NCBI GenBank assembly: GCA_965205995.1
Contig: OZ242200.1
Location: 1,550,001 to 1,614,000, forward strand
DNA length: 64,000 nt
From: MPNO01 sp965205995
GTDB lineage: Bacteria > Pseudomonadota > Alphaproteobacteria > MPNO01
Direction of reading: 5' to 3'
The position numbers were made by a program, and so were the translations under genes. The notes under the pieces are model-generated. The model searched no databases, had not been told where the DNA came from, and saw only the letters and a list, made by a program, of their open reading frames with translations. Each line of letters starts with the position of its first letter. Position 1 is the first letter of the stretch. Below are positions 54,286 to 62,912 of this stretch, in pieces.

Positions 54286-55233
54286 TCAGCAATCCCCGTC
54301 GAGCCGGGTTCCGCTGAGCGACAGGAACACGTCCTCCAGGTTCGCCGGGCGGAGGACGATGGGCCTGCGGTCGCCGCCGTCGAGCGCGCGCAGCGCGTCC
54401 TGCAGGCGCCCGGCATCGTCGGCGAAGGCCATCAGGCGGTTGCCGGTCCGCAGATGCGGCGCCGCACCCGCGAGGCTGGAGAGAAACCGCTCCCCCTCGG
54501 CCTCGTCGCAATCGAACTCGATGGCCTCGCGCGCGAGATGGGCGGCGATCAGCGCGGCCGGCGCGTCGTCGGCGATCGCCCGTCCCCGCGCCATGATCAC
54601 CACCCGGTCGCAGAGGCGCTCCGCCTCGTCCATGTAATGCGTGGTGATCAGGACCGTGGTCCCGGCCGCCCTGAGCGCCCGGATCCGCGACCACAGCCCC
54701 TGGCGGACATTGGGGTCGAGCCCGGTCGTCGGCTCGTCGAGAATCAGCAGCTTCGGCATGTTCATCAGCGACAGCGCGATCGCGAGCCGGCGCTTGAACC
54801 CGCCCGAGAGCCGCCGGACGATCATGTCGGCGTGGGGGCCGAGCTGGAGGAATTCGACCACCGTGTCGATGCGCCGCGCGATGGTCTCCGCATCCAGCAG
54901 ATAGTGGCGCCCGAATATCCGCAGGTTCTCGCGCGCCGTCGCGGTTTCGATCAGGACATTGTCCTGCAGCGTCACGCCGAGCCGCGCGCACACCGCCCTG
55001 ACCTGGCGCGCGACATCGAGGCCGAACACGGCGACCGTGCCGGCGCTGGGCTGGGCGGCGCCGTAGATCATCCGGAGAGTGGTCGTCTTGCCCGCGCCGT
55101 TGGGGCCGAGCAGGCCGAAACACTGCCCGGCGGGCACGTCGAGGTCGAGCCCGTCGACCGCCATGCGCTGGCCGTAGCGCTTGCTCACGCCCTGCATCGA
55201 GACGACGGGCATTTCCGACTCAGGCGAGGTCAT
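54286..55233 (-). CDS. ABC transporter ATPase, NodI/DrrA type
   Basis: 315 residues. Walker A GLLGPNGAGKTTTLRMIY (about 44), Q-loop LGVTLQDNVLIETATARENL, signature VRRLSGGFKRRLAIALSL, Walker B LLILDEPTTGLDPNVRQGLW, and H-loop VLITTHYMDEAERLCDR. The last 90 residues are a C-terminal domain like those of export ATPases. The MTSPESEMP start is plausible. It drives the ABC-2 permease encoded one base downstream. No regulator or membrane-fusion gene is beside it. Confidence 0.92.
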   Translation of the reverse strand: MTSPESEMPVVSMQGVSKRYGQRMAVDGLDLDVPAGQCFGLLGPNGAGKTTTLRMIYGAAQPSAGTVAVFGLDVARQVRAVCARLGVTLQDNVLIETATARENLRIFGRHYLLDAETIARRIDTVVEFLQLGPHADMIVRRLSGGFKRRLAIALSLMNMPKLLILDEPTTGLDPNVRQGLWSRIRALRAAGTTVLITTHYMDEAERLCDRVVIMARGRAIADDAPAALIAAHLAREAIEFDCDEAEGERFLSSLAGAAPHLRTGNRLMAFADDAGRLQDALRALDGGDRRPIVLRPANLEDVFLSLSGTRLDGDC

Positions 55234-55595
55234 CGGGTCGAGGAGAATTTCGGCGGACAGGGCGCGCTCCCACGGCAGCGGGTTCCGGCCCGCCGCGTGC
55301 CGGGCCGAACTCCCCGTTCAGCATATTCGATCGACCGGTCACCGGTAATCCCGGGCGGGATGCGCCCGGATGTCCTGCGCCGCCTCGAATACGACGTTTC
55401 GGCCTCACTTATGCGCCGGCGACCGATGGGTTCGGGTCGTTCAGAACCGGAAGATCGCGATATCGCCGTCGAAGAGACTCGCGCGCCCGCAGATACGCTG
55501 TCGGTTCGCGCGACATCCGCAGCCGGTTGTGATCGGGGGATGGAGAGCGCCGGAGAGCAATGCAAAGCCGGCGATCGCAGCGGCTGGCAGTATCG
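55234..55595. other. Intergenic region without a recognisable gene
   Basis: No coding frame with a plausible start or composition is seen. A short palindrome GACCGGTCACCGG occurs near 55333-55345. The stretch separates the exporter genes, which run toward it from the right, from the end of the TAXI-type gene. Confidence 0.35.
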
Positions 55596-56621
55596 TCAAC
55601 TGTCTCCTTCGGATCCTCCATTCAATCGATCTTGAGCGGTGTCGTTCAATATTCTTGCGTTGCGGTAGTAGCGGGCGGCGCCGGGATGCAGCGGGATCGA
55701 TGTCTTCGAGATTTTCGCCGGGTCGAGCGGATAGGTCAGCGGGCTGTCCTTGGGCGGGATGTGCGAATACTGGCGCTCGATCGTGGCCGTCGTCTCGCAC
55801 CCGCACCAGGCCATGAGATAGGCGATGTCGTCATCGAGATCGTCGCGGCACATCAGCAGGAAATCGGAAAAATCGAGGGTCTCGAACGGCCCCGCCAGCC
55901 CTTCGAAGCGGTCGGTCGACACTGGACCGCGAGCCCAGGAATAGTCGCGCTCGAGCGCCGTCAGGACGGCATCGTCGATGGGGATGAATACCATGTCCCG
56001 GCTGGCCTGGAGGTCTTTCCAATAGGGCGTCATCACCGCCTCGAAGATGACAGTGTCGGCCGGACCCTCGGTGGCCAGCGGGATCGTGTCCCACGGCGCC
56101 TCGCCCTCGACGAAGGCGCAGCCCCAGCTTTCGAGGACCGGTCGCGGAATGCCCGCCGCCTCCAGCAATCGGTTGGCGGCGAAACCCGCCATGTTTTCAC
56201 CGTCGTCGAAGGCGAGGGCAATGGTCAACGCCGGTTGCTTCCGGCGGAGATCCGCGAGCGTTCGAACGCCGTGCCGGGCATCGATGGCGATCACCATGCG
56301 GTCGTCCTGCGGAAACGTGCCGATGGCCCGCAGGCGGCCGATATCGGGATGGCTGAAGATTCCCTTGCCCTCGATCACCGTCCGGGCAAATCCGGCCGGC
56401 ACAAAGAAGGACGTGTCCACCGCGCCGGAAAGCACGGCCCCGAAGGCGTCCGTGCCGCCCTTCCCGGCCCAGCAGGCAAATCGGGAGCCTGGCCCCGACC
56501 GGGCTCCCATCTCGGCCATCAGCCAGCCGTTGATACGGTGAAGGTTGGCGATGCCCCAATCGCCCATCATCTGGACGGTGATGTCACGGTCGATTCGGGG
56601 TTCCTGGACCGGGCGGCTCAT
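55596..56621 (-). CDS. TAXI-type (TRAP) solute-binding-like protein, no signal peptide
   Basis: 341 residues. ITVQMMGDWGIANLHRINGW, AGKGGTDAFGAVLSGAVDTS, IDARHGVRTLADLRRKQPAL and LLEAAGIPRPVLESWGCAFV are the two-lobed TAXI binding-protein fold (NMT1-like), and AWCGCETTATIERQYSHIPP the later part. Unlike true TAXI proteins, there is no signal peptide (it starts MSRPVQEPRIDRDITVQMM). No TRAP membrane genes are near. It may bind a small metabolite inside the cell or in an unusual way. It is the last gene of the MarR-DUF4242-cupin-cupin operon. Confidence 0.8.
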   Translation of the reverse strand: MSRPVQEPRIDRDITVQMMGDWGIANLHRINGWLMAEMGARSGPGSRFACWAGKGGTDAFGAVLSGAVDTSFFVPAGFARTVIEGKGIFSHPDIGRLRAIGTFPQDDRMVIAIDARHGVRTLADLRRKQPALTIALAFDDGENMAGFAANRLLEAAGIPRPVLESWGCAFVEGEAPWDTIPLATEGPADTVIFEAVMTPYWKDLQASRDMVFIPIDDAVLTALERDYSWARGPVSTDRFEGLAGPFETLDFSDFLLMCRDDLDDDIAYLMAWCGCETTATIERQYSHIPPKDSPLTYPLDPAKISKTSIPLHPGAARYYRNARILNDTAQDRLNGGSEGDS

Positions 56622-56653
56622 CCTGTTGATCCCTTCCGGGGGCTACGCTGGCG

Positions 56654-57217
56654 CTAGGCGGATCTGGCGCGTTCTTGCCTGATCTCCTCGGCAATTTGCT
56701 CCCAGCGATAGGCGGACAGATCAACCGGGTCGTGAACCGCGCCGCAGCGGCCGCAGGTCCGATGGGCGTCATTTCCGTTGAACTCGGTCGTCACGCGCAG
56801 ATAGGCGTCGTGGGAGATCTCCACCGCCGTGTCCCACACTTCCCGGAACAACTCTCCGCCGCAGGTCTCGCAGTACCAGGCGATGCCTTCCAGCCCGGCA
56901 TCCCGCGCCTTGTAGCGCAGCGTGACATTCTCGGCGTCGGGGATGAGGCGGTGCGGCGCACCCGCCGGGACGTATATGTAGTCGCCCGGAACGAGCCGGT
57001 GGTAGTTGACGGAAGTGTCCTTGAACTCGACGCGGCCCTTGCCCGACATCTGGCAGAGCAGCGTGTCCTTCCCGCAGATGAGGAAGAAGGGCTGCGGATG
57101 GTCGTTGCGGCTCATATAGACCTGGATGTCGATGCTGTCGGGCAGCATCGGACGCTCGTCATGGGCGGCCGTCTTGCCGGCCTCCCGGAATGTCTGGAAG
57201 GTTTTCTTTCGCGGCAT
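56654..57217 (-). CDS. HaaO-like cupin with C-terminal Cys-pair site
   Basis: 187 residues. A cupin core (RVEFKDTSVNYHRLVPGDYI, VPAGAPHRLIPDAENVTLRY) is followed by a rubredoxin-like site of two Cys pairs (WYCETCGGELF and TCGRCGAVHD), the layout of bacterial 3-hydroxyanthranilate 3,4-dioxygenase. The HaaO His-x5-Glu is not kept: the stretch SRNDHPQPFFLI has Arg and Pro in their places, though a His is next to them, so the iron site may be altered. The product may be a structural or substrate-binding partner of the second cupin encoded just upstream. ATG at 57217. Confidence 0.72.
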   Translation of the reverse strand: MPRKKTFQTFREAGKTAAHDERPMLPDSIDIQVYMSRNDHPQPFFLICGKDTLLCQMSGKGRVEFKDTSVNYHRLVPGDYIYVPAGAPHRLIPDAENVTLRYKARDAGLEGIAWYCETCGGELFREVWDTAVEISHDAYLRVTTEFNGNDAHRTCGRCGAVHDPVDLSAYRWEQIAEEIRQERARSA

Positions 57218-57245
57218 TGCAGCTGTCCTCCCGCGGGACCTGGCG

Positions 57246-57953
57246 TTATTCGGCGGCCGGTTTCATCGCCGCGGCGGCGGTTCCCAGGATCCGGCGTGCG
57301 CCGCGAACGATCCCGGTCTGGCCGACATAGTTGGACCATCCCCATGGCTCGTCGGGGAACGGTTCGCTGACATGGCCGCATTTCCCGCAGGTTCGGGCCT
57401 CCGGGCTGGCGTTGAACGCCGAGGCCGCATTCAGGGATTCCGGAATGGTCGCGAACGGCTCGTCCTCCTCCGAGGCATCCGGCCTGGGCGTCACGTCGTA
57501 TTCGTAGCGGAAGATCTCCGCGCGGCATTTCGCGCAGGCGATCGTGATCGCTTCTTCCTGTGGACCGGTTTCGGCCTGGCGCTGGGTAATGCAGAGGATC
57601 GAGAAGCTTGCCGGATCGGTTTCGTCCTTCAGGAAACTGTCCACCCCGTGGACGCGACCGCCGACGAACATCTGGCCGGTTTTCAACAGGGCGCCCTCGG
57701 CGGCGAAGGTCATAACCACCTCATCGACCGTGTTGTGATGAAAGAAATGGCCGTAACTCTCGCCGGGTCTACCGCGAAGAACGGCGCCCGCTGGAACCAT
57801 GGCGCCGGGATAGAGATGGGGAAAGAGGGGCATAAGGGTGGTGTTCCCCTTGCCCATCGCGCTGAAGACGTTGCATCTCAGCGGCGGCCGGTCCTCGCGC
57901 GGCGGCGGTATCGTCAAGCCGGCGGGGTCGGTCGGTGTCGCGGATCCGGACAT
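57246..57953 (-). CDS. HaaO-like cupin with catalytic-type metal motif
   Basis: 235 residues. FFHHNTVDEVVMTFAAEGAL contains a His-x5-Glu, and RVHGVDSFL a later His, matching the ligands of 3-hydroxyanthranilate dioxygenase-type cupins. A rubredoxin-like Cys-pair site follows (CAKC at about 140; CGKCGHVSEPF at about 196). The ATG at 57953 has GGAGG eight bases upstream; an earlier ATG at 57986 is weaker. It precedes the first cupin by 28 bases. Ring-cleaving dioxygenase activity on an aminophenol or catechol-like acid is the best guess. Together the cupins could be a heterodimer. Confidence 0.72.
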   Translation of the reverse strand: MSGSATPTDPAGLTIPPPREDRPPLRCNVFSAMGKGNTTLMPLFPHLYPGAMVPAGAVLRGRPGESYGHFFHHNTVDEVVMTFAAEGALLKTGQMFVGGRVHGVDSFLKDETDPASFSILCITQRQAETGPQEEAITIACAKCRAEIFRYEYDVTPRPDASEEDEPFATIPESLNAASAFNASPEARTCGKCGHVSEPFPDEPWGWSNYVGQTGIVRGARRILGTAAAAMKPAAE

Positions 57954-58006
57954 ATGGCGGTCCTCCCGATCGTCCTTCAAAGTCAAGTCGCGCGCAGCCG
58001 TGGCGG

Positions 58007-58288
58007 CTAGATCTTGCCCATCCCCTTCAGCATGCCCTCCATCTCGTCGCGCGATTGGGCGAATTGCATTTCGTGGATTTCATCGAACGGGAAACCGAGC
58101 TCCTCGAAGCATTCCTCGAGATCGTCCTGGCTCTCGGCCTCGAATATCGTGACAAGGAAGCCCGCCGCGAGGTCGACGTAGATCTGTCGGAAGGTTGCGC
58201 CCGCCGCCTTGAACACGTGCTCGGCGTTGCCCGCGACTTCCTCGCGGCTCAGGCCCGGCGCCCGGTGGATGGTGATGAATTGTGCCAC
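58007..58288 (-). CDS. DUF4242 small protein
   Basis: 93 residues. MAQFITIHRAPGLSREEVAG, FRQIYVDLAAGFLVTIFEAE and DLEECFEELGFPFDEIHEM form the ferredoxin-like fold of DUF4242, seen in 'nickel-binding' SCO4226-like proteins. It may bind a metal or small ligand, and forms dimers in known structures. It is the first gene after marR on the same strand and should belong to the same operon as the two cupins. Confidence 0.78.
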   Translation of the reverse strand: MAQFITIHRAPGLSREEVAGNAEHVFKAAGATFRQIYVDLAAGFLVTIFEAESQDDLEECFEELGFPFDEIHEMQFAQSRDEMEGMLKGMGKI

Positions 58289-58350
58289 GATGTCTCCTCC
58301 TTGCTTTGAACTCGATTACCGTGATCGCCTTTCGAGGCGGTGGTTGACGT

Positions 58351-58854
58351 TCACGCTTGGCCGGGCGGCCTCCGCTGGAACTGCGCATCACCGAAATTCG
58401 CGCGCATGCGCATCACCGCCGACCAGAAGGCATCGATTTCATCGGGCGAAAAGCCGCGAAACGCGGTCTCGGCGACCTGTTCCACGTAGGGCATGAGCTG
58501 ACGGACCAGCGCCCGCCCCTTCGCTGTGAGGTGCACCTTGTTCTTTCGCTGGTCGTGCTCGCTCTTCCGGATCTCGACCAAGCCCATCCGTTCCAGACGC
58601 TTGAGCGCCGTGACGGTGGATGGGCCCTGACGCCCGATACGGTCGCTGAGTCCGCGCTGCGAAAGACCGCCCTCGAAATAGATGTGGCGAAGATAGCCCC
58701 ACTGAGCGTTGCTGATGCCGTGCCGGCCGACCAGGCGGTTCATCGCGTCGCCCATATCCTGGTTCAGACGGCGCACCTGGTACCCGATGCTTTGCTCCGG
58801 GGGCACCACGCGCGTTTCCTCATCGGCAAGCACGTCCGCCAGCTCGTTCGACAT
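58351..58854 (-). CDS. MarR-family transcriptional regulator
   Basis: 167 residues. Dimeric winged helix: LVGRHGISNAQWGYLRHIYF, GGLSQRGLSDRIGRQGPSTV (recognition helix), and MGLVEIRKSEHDQRKNKVHL (wing with the typical DxR/RKNKVHLT). It should repress or activate the operon that begins 60 bases downstream (DUF4242, two cupins, TAXI-type), perhaps in response to a phenolic ligand, as many MarR proteins do. The ATG at 58852-58854 gives MSNELADVLADEETR; a longer start at 58929 is less likely. A palindrome lies 70-92 bases upstream. Confidence 0.88.
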   Translation of the reverse strand: MSNELADVLADEETRVVPPEQSIGYQVRRLNQDMGDAMNRLVGRHGISNAQWGYLRHIYFEGGLSQRGLSDRIGRQGPSTVTALKRLERMGLVEIRKSEHDQRKNKVHLTAKGRALVRQLMPYVEQVAETAFRGFSPDEIDAFWSAVMRMRANFGDAQFQRRPPGQA

Positions 58855-58923
58855 GGACCGGTCCCTGGATCGGTTCGTGCATCCCACCCTGAATCCCAAC
58901 CAAAATATCCGAATTTCGGTAAT

Positions 58924-58946
58924 ATTCAATTAGAATTCGAATGAAT
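58924..58946. promoter_or_regulatory. Imperfect palindrome upstream of marR
   Basis: ATTCA and TGAAT arms enclose TTCGAA-like bases (centre ATTAGAATTCGAA), in an AT-rich patch 70-92 bases before the marR start. It is a plausible self-regulating MarR operator; no experiment or consensus supports it further. Confidence 0.4.
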
Positions 58947-58954
58947 TATTGCCG

Positions 58955-59606
58955 ACGGTCACAAGGGGGAGTCTCATGCCCGCTGAGCGGACCGTGAGGA
59001 GTCTCACCGGCAAGAAAATGACGATCCCGCCGCCCGCCGGGGAGTAAGAATCCTCGAAGCGGAATGCGTTTTAATCTGGAGAGGTCACCAAGTCCGCGCC
59101 GACACCGTTGTTCCCCTATTTGGGCGAAGGCTCCATCGCGCTGTGAAAGGCGATCGTCCGCGGCGGACCGAACGTCAATAATGGCCGGTTCCAGCATTTC
59201 GAGACCGTCGCGACGTCCTGCTGAACATTGACGCCCAACGGCGAGGTGGTGAGCCCGGCCGCCCACAGACGCCGATCCGGGGGAAGGCGGGCGAGAGCGG
59301 TGCCTGTGGCTCTGGTCCCCGGAACGAGTATGGAGTGACAACGGGGCGCGGGCATCGCAGAACCTGCCGACAACCGGACAAGTGTCTGTGACGCAGCCAC
59401 GTTTCCGCGTTCGACGCCTCCATGCGCCTGCCTCTTGTGAGAATTCCGGTTTGGTCCGAACCGTAGCGCCTTCCCGGGCGGCGGTGCGTCACACGGAACG
59501 GGGGATGTGCCCGGGCGCCGCGACCGAAGCCCGGTACGGCCCAAGCCAGCGCGACCAGCCCGCGCGCGTCGAGACATCCGGGATAGACGCTCCACAGGCG
59601 CACGCA
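58955..59606. other. Intergenic region with repeat R2-like DNA
   Basis: No gene is secure. On the minus strand near 59120-59260 the frame reads GVNVQQDVATVSKCWNRPLL then FGPPRTIAFHSAMEPSPK, which has the look of a protein C-terminus but no start. DNA at 59290-59410 resembles the flank of the R2 repeat at 22840-22960 (GTGACAACGGGGC, CGGGCATCGC, CAAGTGTCTGTGACG blocks). Both could be remnants of one dispersed element. Confidence 0.4.
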
Positions 59607-60920
59607 TCAACCCGCGCGCGCGGCCTCCTCTGCGGGCGGGGTTTCCTGCGCCCCGGAATCGGCGGTCGAGACGCGGATCTGGGTGAGCTGGTTGCGCTCG
59701 CGCCGCACCACCTCGAAGCGGAAGCCGTGAAACACGAAGATCTGGCCGGCCTCGGGGATGATCCTGGCCTCGTGGATGATCAGCCCGGCGATGGTCGCCG
59801 CATCCTGGTCGGGCAGCGCCCAGGAGAACCGCCGGTTGAGGTCGCGGATGGTCACATCGCCGTCGATCAGATAGGAGCCGTCGCGCTGCCGCCGGACGCC
59901 GATCGGAACGATGTCGTGCTCGTCGGAAATGTCGCCGACGATCTCCTCGATGATGTCCTCCAGCGTGATGATCCCCATCAGGGCGCCGTACTCGTCGACC
60001 ACCAGCGCGAAATGCTCGTGCCGGCGCCGGAAGGCCTGGAGCTGGTCGAGCAGCGACGTCGTTTCGGGGACGAACCACGGCCGGGCGGTGATGCGGTCGA
60101 TTTCGAGCGAATCGAGGTCGCCGGCATGCGCCCTGACGGCGCGGGCGAGTTCCCTGGCGTGCAGCACGCCGACGACATTGTCCGGATTGTCGCGCCATAG
60201 CGGGATGCGGGTATGCGGGCTGCCGAGGGCCTGGTCGACGATCTCGGATGCCGGCAGGTCGGCATCGAGCGCGACCACGTCCTTGCGATGGCGCATCACC
60301 ATCTCGACCTCGACATCGTTGAGGTCGAGGATGCTGCGCAGCATCGCCCTTTCGTGGTCGGCGGTGCTGCCGCTGCCGGGGTGGAGCTCGATCGCGCCGC
60401 GCAGCTCCTCCAGCGCATGGGCGCGCACCTCGCCCTCGCGGGAATAGGCCTTGAAGGCGCTCAGGATGCCGCGGATCACGACATGCAGACCGTCGGTGAT
60501 CGGCCCGAGCACGGCGACCAGCACCCGGAACACCGGGGCGAACAGGAGGGCGACGCGGTCGGGGTTGTGAAACGCGTAGGTCTTGGGAAGGATTTCGCCG
60601 AATATCAGCACCAGCAGCGTCATCGCGACGGTGGCGTAGATCACCCCGGTCTCGCCGACGGCGGCGATCAGCACGCTGGTGGCGAGCGCCGAGGCGAGGA
60701 TGTTGACCAAATTGTTGCCGAGCAGAATTGCGCCGATCATGCGGTCCTTGCGTTGGCGCAACCGGTTGACGATGGCCGCTCTCCGGTCCCCCTTGCGTTC
60801 GAGCTGGTGCATGCGCGGATGCGAGGCGGCGGTGAGCGCCGTCTCGGACCCCGAGAAGAAGGCCGACAGCAGGATGAGGACGGCGATACCGGCGAGCGTC
60901 GCGACCAGCGCCATGGTCAT
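59607..60920 (-). CDS. HlyC/CorC (CNNM) family transporter
   Basis: 437 residues. DUF21 (CNNM) membrane domain with helices MALVATLAGIAVLILLSAFF, VNILASALATSVLIAAV and VIYATVAMTLLVLIFGEILP; then two CBS motifs (SPHTRIPLWRDNPDNVVGVL; HEHFALVVDEYGALMGIITL) and a C-terminal CorC/HlyC domain (DVTIRDLNRRFSWALPD). It is thought to move or sense magnesium. The ATG at 60920 overlaps the aroB stop (ATGA), so it belongs to the aroK-aroB operon. A second ATG at 60914 is in frame. Its role with shikimate genes is not obvious; the order is common in alphaproteobacteria. Confidence 0.9.
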   Translation of the reverse strand: MTMALVATLAGIAVLILLSAFFSGSETALTAASHPRMHQLERKGDRRAAIVNRLRQRKDRMIGAILLGNNLVNILASALATSVLIAAVGETGVIYATVAMTLLVLIFGEILPKTYAFHNPDRVALLFAPVFRVLVAVLGPITDGLHVVIRGILSAFKAYSREGEVRAHALEELRGAIELHPGSGSTADHERAMLRSILDLNDVEVEMVMRHRKDVVALDADLPASEIVDQALGSPHTRIPLWRDNPDNVVGVLHARELARAVRAHAGDLDSLEIDRITARPWFVPETTSLLDQLQAFRRRHEHFALVVDEYGALMGIITLEDIIEEIVGDISDEHDIVPIGVRRQRDGSYLIDGDVTIRDLNRRFSWALPDQDAATIAGLIIHEARIIPEAGQIFVFHGFRFEVVRRERNQLTQIRVSTADSGAQETPPAEEAARAG

Positions 60921-62026
60921 GCGGCGAACTCTCCGGCGAGCACGCGGTCGAGCGCCGAGGGATCGACCCCGGTGGCGATGAAGGCCTCGCCGATTCCGCG
61001 CGCCAGGATAAAGGTGAGCATGCCCGAACGAACCTTCTTGTCGCGCTGCATCGCGGCGACGATGTCTTCCGCGGTGCCGAGATCGGCGCCGAGATCGGCG
61101 ACCGCCACGGGCAGCCCGATTGCGCGCAGGTGACGCCGGACCCGCGCGGCGTCGGCGTCGGAGCAAAGCCCGAGCTCGGCCGACAGCGCGAAGGCGAGGA
61201 CCAGGCCGACGGCGACCGCCTCGCCGTGCAACACCGCTCCGTCGTAGCGCGCCCGCGCCTCGACAGCGTGGCCGAATGTGTGGCCGAGATTGAGCAGCGC
61301 CCGGGCGCCCTGCTCGGTCTCGTCGCCGGCGACGATCGCGGCCTTCGCGGCACAGCTCTTGCCCACCGCGTATTCCCGGGCTCCGCCCTCGCCGTCGATG
61401 ACCGCCGGGCCGTTTTCCTCCAGCCATTCGAAAAACGCACGGTCGTCGATCAGCCCGTATTTCACGATTTCGGCATAACCGGCGAGGCGCTCGCGTCGCG
61501 GCAGCGTGTCGAGCGCGCCGGTGTCGGACAGCACCAGGCTCGGCTGGTAGAAGGCGCCGACGAGGTTCTTGCCCGGCCGCGCGTTGATCGCCGTCTTGCC
61601 GCCGACGGCGCTGTCGACCTGGGCGAGGAGCGTCGTCGGCATCTGGACGAATCCGAGGCCCCGGAGCACCAGGCTCGCCGCCAGCCCGGCGATGTCGCCG
61701 ACCACGCCGCCGCCCAGCGCAACCACGACCGACGACCGTTCGGGCCCGGTTTCGAGGATCTCCTCGATCAGCCGCTGGAGCTGCGCAAAGCTCTTGGTCG
61801 CCTCGCCGTCGGGCAGGATGAAGCGGCGATGGCCGAGACCGGCGGCATCGAGCGACGCCTCCAGCCGCCCCAGATGCAGGCCGGCGACGGTCTCGTCGGT
61901 GACGACGAGCAGCGGCGCCGCGCCCGCGAGCCGGGCGAGATGCGCACCCGCGGCGTCGATCAGCCCGTCGGCGACGAGGATGTCGTAGGAGCGCGCGCCG
62001 AGATCGACTCGAAGGGTCTGGCTCAT
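60917..62026 (-). CDS. aroB: 3-dehydroquinate synthase
   Basis: 369 residues. Second step of the shikimate pathway; NAD- and Zn-dependent. LPDGEATKSFAQLQRLIEE, VVALGGGVVGDIAGLAASLV and MPTTLLAQVDSAVGGKTAIN bind NAD and substrate; EIVKYGLIDDRAFF has the Glu, and LNLGHTFGHAVE and LHGEAVAVGLVL the two His zinc ligands. All catalytic residues are in place. It overlaps aroK by four bases (62023-62026) and the CorC gene by four, so all three are translationally coupled. Confidence 0.96.
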   Translation of the reverse strand: MSQTLRVDLGARSYDILVADGLIDAAGAHLARLAGAAPLLVVTDETVAGLHLGRLEASLDAAGLGHRRFILPDGEATKSFAQLQRLIEEILETGPERSSVVVALGGGVVGDIAGLAASLVLRGLGFVQMPTTLLAQVDSAVGGKTAINARPGKNLVGAFYQPSLVLSDTGALDTLPRRERLAGYAEIVKYGLIDDRAFFEWLEENGPAVIDGEGGAREYAVGKSCAAKAAIVAGDETEQGARALLNLGHTFGHAVEARARYDGAVLHGEAVAVGLVLAFALSAELGLCSDADAARVRRHLRAIGLPVAVADLGADLGTAEDIVAAMQRDKKVRSGMLTFILARGIGEAFIATGVDPSALDRVLAGEFAA

Positions 62027-62625
62027 GTCGCCGGCTGCGCCGTCCGTTCTCCGACCAGGAAATCGTCTATGGCCTCGGCCACGCGGGAGGCGGTCGCCCG
62101 CGGCTTCTCCTCCGTCGTGTCGACCACCACGTCGGCCTCCGCATAGACCGGATACCGTTCCGCGATCAGCCGCTCGAGAACAAGGCGGGGATCGCCGTTC
62201 TTCAGCAGCGGCCGATTGTCGCGCCGCGCCACCCGGCGCAGCAGCAGTTCGAGATCCGCACGCAGCCAGACGGAGATCGCCTTGGCGTGGATCGCCGCGC
62301 GGGTACCCGAATCCATGAACGCCCCGCCGCCCGTCGCCAGCACCTGGGTGGGCTTGTCGAGCAGCCGCGCGATGACCCGGCGTTCGCCGCTGCGGAACTC
62401 GTGTTCGCCGTAAACGGCGAAAATATCCTCGACCGGGCAGCCGGCGGCAGCCTCGATCTCATCGTCCGCGTCGCTGAACGGCAATTCGTAGAATTTGGCG
62501 AGTTCGCGACCGATGCAGGTTTTGCCCGCCCCCATCAGACCGACGAGGACGATGGAGCGCGGAATCTTCGGCGGTTCGGGCGCGCTCAAGGCGACCGCCT
62601 TCCGCCGGAGCGGGATACGCGGCAC
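62023..62625 (-). CDS. aroK: Shikimate kinase
   Basis: 200 residues. It phosphorylates shikimate with ATP. SIVLVGLMGAGKTCIGREL holds Walker A; FSDADDEIEAAAGCPVEDIF gives the Asp-rich shikimate site, HEFRSGERRV and LATGGGAFMDSGTRA are substrate contacts, and RRDNRPLLKNGDPR is the lid with its arginines. The first 25 residues are an extra leader; the GTG at 62623-62625 is the only fitting start. First gene of the aroK-aroB-CorC operon; a 146-bp gap separates it from the divergent small membrane peptide. Confidence 0.95.
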   Translation of the reverse strand: MPRIPLRRKAVALSAPEPPKIPRSIVLVGLMGAGKTCIGRELAKFYELPFSDADDEIEAAAGCPVEDIFAVYGEHEFRSGERRVIARLLDKPTQVLATGGGAFMDSGTRAAIHAKAISVWLRADLELLLRRVARRDNRPLLKNGDPRLVLERLIAERYPVYAEADVVVDTTEEKPRATASRVAEAIDDFLVGERTAQPAT

Positions 62626-62771
62626 AATTTCCCGGGCGAAAGGCGCCCCGCCGCAAATTTGCCACAGTCATCCATTAGCGATCTGATTATAGTATGGATC
62701 GCGTTCATTGTCGCCGATATCCGCGCCGTGTCGGGTGTCGGCGGGGCCGTCCCTGAGGTTCGAGTAGCTCA

Positions 62772-62912
62772 ATGTACAGGCTGTCCCGCGTTCTGCTTGT
62801 CTGTGTCGTGCTGGCGATTGCCGCGGGCGGAGTGTATTTCGCGGTGTCCGACATCCCGCCTCCGTCGGCCAAGGTCGAGAAGGTCATCCCCGATGCCCGG
62901 CTGCCCCGATAG
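62772..62912 (+). CDS. Small membrane or secreted peptide
   Basis: 46 residues: MYRLSRVLLVCVVLAIAAGG, then VYFAVSDIPPPSAKVEKVIP and DARLPR. One N-terminal TM or signal segment, then a short proline-rich tail. A peptide with a 'WDIPAPxxxVEKVIPDxRFPR' end is a form I recall as conserved beside this locus in alphaproteobacteria. Its last 20 bases overlap the start of the next gene, which implies coupling. Function unknown. Confidence 0.66.
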   Translation: MYRLSRVLLVCVVLAIAAGGVYFAVSDIPPPSAKVEKVIPDARLPR

